Shown: positions 59,746-64,000 of the stretch, one piece after another
How the letters are laid out: each line of letters opens with the position of its first letter
Numbering within the stretch: the stretch's first letter is position 1
DNA from: Methylobacterium sp. UNC378MF
Lineage (GTDB): Bacteria; Pseudomonadota; Alphaproteobacteria; Rhizobiales; Beijerinckiaceae
NCBI RefSeq assembly: GCF_900103195.1
Contig: NZ_FMWU01000001.1
Span: 124,001-188,000, forward strand
Length of the DNA: 64,000 bases
Direction of reading: 5' to 3'
Notes under the pieces: model-generated
The model's input: only the letters and a program-made list of their open reading frames with translations
Databases searched by the model: none
Told to the model about the DNA's origin: nothing
Made by a program: the position numbers and the translations under genes

Positions 59746-62700
59746 TCACGGCCTGACCTCGACGGGCGCCGACGGTTGGGCGATCCCCTCCTCCGGATTG
59801 CGGCTCCGCTTCGCCGCCTCCTCAGAAGCCTTCTCGGCGGCAGCCTTCTCGGCGGCAGCCTTCTCGGCGGCAGCTTTCTCGGCCGCGGCCTTGAGGGCCG
59901 CGGCGCGCGCCCGGTCCATCTCGATCCGGGCGCGGCGGCGCTGCCGCTCCACCTGATCGGCCTCGGTCAGCTCGATCGTCTCCAGCTCGCGCTGAAGCAC
60001 GAAGGCGGCGAGGCCGTTCGACAGGGCGCCGACATCGAGCACGCGCCCGGGCGCGCCGAGGGGCCCGGTCAGGCCGAACTGGATCGCCGGCGGCCCGGCA
60101 TTCCAGCCCCGGGGGACCGGGCCGCCGGCGAGCGTGCCGCGGGCGTCGAGGCGGCCGGCGCGCAGATCGTAGCCGACGGTGCCGGCCCAGCGGGCGGGAC
60201 CGAAATCGAGGTCGAACGGACCGGCCCGCAGCACGCCGCCCACGATGGTGGCGGCGGCCCGGGCGGATCCCCGCGCCTGCGCGCCGCCCCGGCCGAGTTC
60301 CTCGGTGACCAGGGCCTGGAGCCGCCCCTCGCGCAGCGGGTCGTCCATCTCGATCGCGCGGGCGAGCGCGTGGCCCAGAGCCGCCGGATCGGCCTCCGGC
60401 AGGCTCAGATCCGCGAGCGTGAGCGAGCCGCTGCCCGAGAGGCTGTCGGCGAGGCCCGGCAGGGTCTCGGCCGTGGCGGCGAAGCGCAGGTCTGCGCTCA
60501 GGCGGCCGCCGATCGGGCCGCCGGCCAGGGCCGGGATCGCCGCGCCGTCGAGGCTGCCCGAGCCGGAGACCGAGGCGCCGCTCCCGGGCCGAGCGATCGT
60601 CACCGAGGCTGCGAGCCGCCCCCCGGCGAGCTTGCCGGTCAGGTCGCGCAGGGTCAGGCTCGCATCGGCGAGGCCGAGGGCGACGGTCGCGTCGGTGGCG
60701 ACGAGGCCGCGGCCGAGATCCAGCTTGGCGACCCGCGCGTCGAGGGACAGGGCCGGATGGGCGACCGGCGGCCCGAACGTGCCGTTGGCGCCCGGCGGGA
60801 TCACCAGGGCGGCGGCGAGCTGCGGGACCGACAGGCGGTCGAGGGCGAGGCGGCCGTGCAGCGCGCCGCCCGCCGCCCGCAGCAGCGTCCCGTTCACCCC
60901 CGCGCCCGCGACCGTGCCGGCGAGACCGGCGGCGGCCTCGCCCTGCTGGCGCGACAGCGTGGCGGTCAGCTCGGCCGGCCATGCGCCGGGGGCCAGGGTC
61001 GCGGCGCCGGCCAGGGTCAGGAACGGCGCCAGATCCGCCGTGTCGGCGTGGATCTCGCCGCCGGTGGGGAGGGAATCGGCACCGACCAGGATCGGGCGGA
61101 CCGTGGTGAGCCGCAGGCCCGCGACCGTGCCGTTGGCCGTCAGCGCGAGGGCCTGGCCGTCCGGCCGCTCGGCGGTGAGGCGCAGGTCGGCGGGCTGCTG
61201 CAGGCCGGCGATGTCGGTGCGGCCGAACCACGTCCCCGCCCGGGGCGCGGTGAGCGTTGCGGTGCCGCCCTCGATCCGCGTGCCCCGGCTCGCCAGGGTC
61301 AGGTCGAGGGTACCGCCGCCGGCGCCGCCCTGGGCCTGGGTGCGCAGAGCCGCGGCCGCGCCGCCCTCCCGGTCGAGGGTGACGGCGAGGTCCAGGGGCG
61401 CCTCGCGCAGGAAGGGCGGCAGCAGGCGGATCTCGCCCAGCCAGACCCGCTCGAGCAGGCCGAGCAGCGGCGCCGCCGCCGGCGCCTTCAGGCGCCCGGA
61501 GACGCGGCCGGTCCCGTCCGCGCCGATCTGGCCGGACAGCCGGGCGCTGGCGCCGGCAAGGTCGGTGACGTCGAGGCTGTCGACCGTGAGGCCGGAGCCG
61601 TCCGACTGGATCCGCGCCGCGATCGTGCCGGAGCCGGAGCCCGTGGCGCCGAACCGGACATCCTTCGCCTCCAGCGTGAGGGCGAGGTCGGTGTCGCGCA
61701 GGGTGCCGAGCGCCGTCCCGAGCGGCGGCAGGCCGGCAATGTCGAGGCCGCCGGCGCGGATCTGGGCCTCGAACCGGCCGCGCTCATTGCCCTCGGCGGC
61801 GGTGTAGCGGGCATTGCCGGTGATCCGCGCCGGTCCGAGGCCGAGGCGCATGTTGCGCAGGGACAGTCCGGTGGTGGCGGCCGACAGGTCGGCGGCCGCC
61901 TCGATCGGCCGCCCGTCGAGGAGCGCGACGAGCGGCCCCTCGGCGCCGAGACGGCGCAGGTAGCGGCCGAGGGCCTCCGAATCCGGGGCGGCGAGCGCCA
62001 CCGGGCCGGTGAAGCGCAGCGGCGCCGTCTCGACCTGCCCGCTCGCCGTGACGGTCGAATCGGCCGGGCCGGCCACCGCGAAGCGGCGCAGCAGCAGGCC
62101 GCCGGCCCGCTCCAGGGTGCCGGTGAGGGCGAGGTTCGACCATTCCTCGCCGCCGAGTACGGTGCTGCCAACCGTGAGGTCGAGGTCGAGCATCGCCGGC
62201 AGGCTGCCGGCCGAGCGCGGCAGGCCGCGGGCGATCAGGGCCTGCCCCTCCGCCGAGGCCAGGAAGGCGTCGAGGTCGAGGCGGCGGGCCTCGAGGGTCA
62301 GGCCGCCGCGCCACTGGCGCAGGTCGAGCCGGCCGGTGCCGCCGAGCCGAAGGGCCCGTCCGCCCGGATCGATGGCGAGGTCGACGCCCTCGAACCGCAC
62401 CTGCGTGCCCCGGGCCTTGAAGGTGCCGGCCAGCGAGAACGGCAGGTAGGCGCCGGCGGCCTGGGTCGGCGGCCCGACGACGAGCCGCGCGGAGCCCTCG
62501 GCCTCGACGAGGGAACCGCCACCGGATTCGGCCGGCACGAAGCCGAACCGGGCATCCGCCTCGAAGCGCGGCGACGCGTCGCCGCCGCCCGAGATCTTGG
62601 CGGCGAGCCGCCCGTCCGGTCCGGGCGTGCCGCTGACCGCCCGGAACGGGATACCGCCGCTCGTCCCCTCGATCCGCCAGGGCCCCACCAGGGCCGGCGC

Positions 62701-63204
62701 CTGCAGGCGCAGGTCCTGGACGTAGAGCTGGTCGGTCCGCCCGGTGGCGGGGACCTGCGTGGTGATGAGGAACTGCTGGATCTGCAGGTTCTCGATGGCG
62801 AGATCGCGGTCGCGCAGGGCGCCGCCGAAATCGGGCGGCAGCTTCAGGGCGTCGGGGCCGGCGACGGGCAGCTTGATCTCGGCCCGGCCGATCCGGGTCT
62901 CGGTGAAGCGGACCTCGCCCTTCAGGAGCGGCGCGAGGGCGATCTCGGCCTTGACGAACCGGGCGTCCAGGCTCGGGCGCTCGGGATCGATGCCGAGATG
63001 CAGACGGTCGACGCGCAGCCGCGGCGAGGGCAGCAGGCGGACCTCGATCCGTCCGTCGGTCCGGACGGGCACGCCGAGGGACCGGGCGAGCGCCCGGTCG
63101 ACGAGCGCACGATGGGCCTGCCAATCGACGAAGGGCGGAACGGCGAGCGCCGCCACGAGAACCAGGATGACGGCGCACGCCAGCGCGGTCAGAAGATCAC
63201 GCAA
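59746..63204 (-). CDS. Large AsmA family protein with Ala-Glu-Lys tail
   Basis: A 1152-residue protein. One N-terminal helix (LLTALACAVILVLVAALAVPPF) anchors it, and a very long periplasmic region of repeated beta strands (AsmA and DUF3971-like) follows. The AsmA C-terminal part (about 880-1080) contains SLTLADLSLPEADPAALGHALARAIE-like sequence. The C-terminus has five-residue repeats of the form AEKAA, encoded by 15-base tandem repeats at about 59828-59892, then a Pro-rich tail. AsmA-type proteins are proposed bridges for phospholipid transport. Confidence 0.85.
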   Translation of the reverse strand: MRDLLTALACAVILVLVAALAVPPFVDWQAHRALVDRALARSLGVPVRTDGRIEVRLLPSPRLRVDRLHLGIDPERPSLDARFVKAEIALAPLLKGEVRFTETRIGRAEIKLPVAGPDALKLPPDFGGALRDRDLAIENLQIQQFLITTQVPATGRTDQLYVQDLRLQAPALVGPWRIEGTSGGIPFRAVSGTPGPDGRLAAKISGGGDASPRFEADARFGFVPAESGGGSLVEAEGSARLVVGPPTQAAGAYLPFSLAGTFKARGTQVRFEGVDLAIDPGGRALRLGGTGRLDLRQWRGGLTLEARRLDLDAFLASAEGQALIARGLPRSAGSLPAMLDLDLTVGSTVLGGEEWSNLALTGTLERAGGLLLRRFAVAGPADSTVTASGQVETAPLRFTGPVALAAPDSEALGRYLRRLGAEGPLVALLDGRPIEAAADLSAATTGLSLRNMRLGLGPARITGNARYTAAEGNERGRFEAQIRAGGLDIAGLPPLGTALGTLRDTDLALTLEAKDVRFGATGSGSGTIAARIQSDGSGLTVDSLDVTDLAGASARLSGQIGADGTGRVSGRLKAPAAAPLLGLLERVWLGEIRLLPPFLREAPLDLAVTLDREGGAAAALRTQAQGGAGGGTLDLTLASRGTRIEGGTATLTAPRAGTWFGRTDIAGLQQPADLRLTAERPDGQALALTANGTVAGLRLTTVRPILVGADSLPTGGEIHADTADLAPFLTLAGAATLAPGAWPAELTATLSRQQGEAAAGLAGTVAGAGVNGTLLRAAGGALHGRLALDRLSVPQLAAALVIPPGANGTFGPPVAHPALSLDARVAKLDLGRGLVATDATVALGLADASLTLRDLTGKLAGGRLAASVTIARPGSGASVSGSGSLDGAAIPALAGGPIGGRLSADLRFAATAETLPGLADSLSGSGSLTLADLSLPEADPAALGHALARAIEMDDPLREGRLQALVTEELGRGGAQARGSARAAATIVGGVLRAGPFDLDFGPARWAGTVGYDLRAGRLDARGTLAGGPVPRGWNAGPPAIQFGLTGPLGAPGRVLDVGALSNGLAAFVLQRELETIELTEADQVERQRRRARIEMDRARAAALKAAAEKAAAEKAAAEKAAAEKASEEAAKRSRNPEEGIAQPSAPVEVRP

Positions 63205-63615
63205 TGGTCCTGTTCCGCACCATCTCTCCGCGAGGCCGCGCCATCACCGTGCCGCCGTGCCCCGCGTGCCCCCGCGAGTCAGTCGCCAGGGCCATAGCAC
63301 GATACGGTGCCGAGGGCTCCAGCGTTGAAGCTCGGGCCTGAGGACGGCGCTTTGCGGCCCGCTCCGTGCCGGGTTCGGATCCGTTGCGCTCCGCTCCACC
63401 GGTCCCGGAACGGATCGCGTTTGCACCGCCCCCCTGCTCGGGCGCATGCGCGATGGCGATGGTCGAGCCCGGATCGGATTCCGACCCTCGCGGGACTGCG
63501 AAGGGCCGCGGAGGGTGGTTGTCTTCCCGTCCGCTTCCGCGCCTGGTCAGGCGGGAAGCGGACGTTCGCGTGCAAACGAGCCCGGTCGCGCGTGCTGCGG
63601 GCCGCCGACCCGAGG
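63205..63615. other. Intergenic region with a long hairpin
   Basis: About 410 bases without a gene. A strong hairpin lies at 63528-63564: 11 plus 6 paired bases with one bulged G and a two-base loop. It is 52 bases beyond the stop of the chemotaxis receptor gene and can terminate its transcript, although it lacks a T tract. Confidence 0.55.
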
Positions 63616-64000
63616 TCAGGCAGCTCGCACCGTGGCCAAGAAGCGCCCGACCTCAGCCGTCAGGTGCTCGGACTGACGCGACAGCTCGGAGGCCGCGCCC
63701 AGCACCTGGCTGGCCGCGGCGCCTGTCTCCTCGGCCGCGCCAGCCACACCGGAGATGTTGCTCGTCACCTCGCCGGTGCCCATGGCTGCCTGAGCGACGT
63801 TGCGGACGATCTCCTGGGTGGCCGCGCCCTGCTCTTCGACGGCAGCCGCGATCGACGTCGCGACACCGCTGATCTCGCGGATCCGGCCCGTGATGCCGCT
63901 GATCGATGTCACTGCCTGACCCGTCGAGGCCTGGATCTGCGCGATCTGCGCAGAGATCTCATTCGTCGCCTTCGCGGTCTGCTCGGCCAGCGCCTTCACC
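63616..64000 (-). CDS. Methyl-accepting chemotaxis protein, C-terminal part (partial)
   Basis: The last 127 residues of a chemoreceptor whose start lies beyond the right edge. It shows the long helical signalling domain: heptads such as LAEQTAKATNEISAQIAQIQ and then VATSIAAAVEEQGAATQEIVRNV, and the closing VLGAASELSRQSEHLTAEVGRFLATVRAA. The conserved EEQGAATQEI part is the adaptation/methylation helix region. The hairpin tip lies outside the window. An ATG at 63999 is internal. Confidence 0.9.
   Translation of the reverse strand, partial: VKALAEQTAKATNEISAQIAQIQASTGQAVTSISGITGRIREISGVATSIAAAVEEQGAATQEIVRNVAQAAMGTGEVTSNISGVAGAAEETGAAASQVLGAASELSRQSEHLTAEVGRFLATVRAA

Overview
The window is high-GC alphaproteobacterial DNA that fits a Methylobacterium/Methylorubrum-type organism. 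The indicators are a 267-residue PhyR with its phospho-acceptor at Asp190, the divergent phyR/nepR pair, an fdsGBAD NAD-formate dehydrogenase, a cycHJKL-type cytochrome c maturation operon and the AcpXL system for very-long-chain acyl lipid A. No tRNA, rRNA, CRISPR array, integrase or insertion sequence was found.

Layout. 1-1886 (minus): end of the very-long-chain fatty-acid lipid A cluster (acpXL, fabZ-like dehydratase, a ketosynthase-like protein without its catalytic Cys). 2189-7171: housekeeping and envelope genes (AI-2E family permease, secreted nuclease, L,D-transpeptidase lipoprotein, VOC protein, cNMP-binding protein, SCO-like protein). 7354-10641: a compact general stress response island built on phyR and nepR. 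Seven sites matching the sigma-EcfG promoter pattern (GGAAC, 16-17 bases, CGTT or GGTT) lie here. Each points at a start codon, or in one case at a short untranslated segment ending in a strong terminator (a candidate small RNA). An eighth site precedes a PAS/HisKA_2-type kinase at 54255. 10876-16224: MBL hydrolase, DUF1499 protein, AsmA protein and the two subunits of a 3-oxoacid CoA-transferase. 16465-21669: fdsGBAD. 21974-31223: GST, ccmH/F/E/I, and an unusual operon PepSY protein - response regulator - PrpF-type isomerase - histidine kinase.

31421-53409 (minus): a nearly complete gene-transfer-agent (GTA)-type head and tail cluster. It runs in the canonical order: small and large terminase, portal, prohead protease, HK97 capsid, connector genes, major tail protein, tail chaperones, short tape measure, DUF2460, DUF2163, NlpC/P60, GTA_TIM megatron. 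A DUF2793 protein, a tail lysozyme and small membrane-type proteins follow. The tail-chaperone pair overlaps in the -1 frame, the second frame has no start codon, and two slippery heptamers lie in the overlap, which suggests programmed frameshifting. Five plus-strand genes (SGNH esterase, two secreted trypsin-like proteases, Dps, an unknown secreted protein) interrupt this minus-strand operon in three places. A good sigma70-type promoter precedes the small terminase. Integration and replication genes are absent, which favours a GTA or domesticated particle over an active prophage.

53526-64000: DUF3761 protein with a palindromic upstream site, the EcfG-preceded kinase, SufE, a DUF6456 protein, oligopeptidase B, a second and larger AsmA protein, and the C-terminal end of a chemotaxis receptor running off the right edge. 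All family assignments come from reading motifs; no database search was possible.
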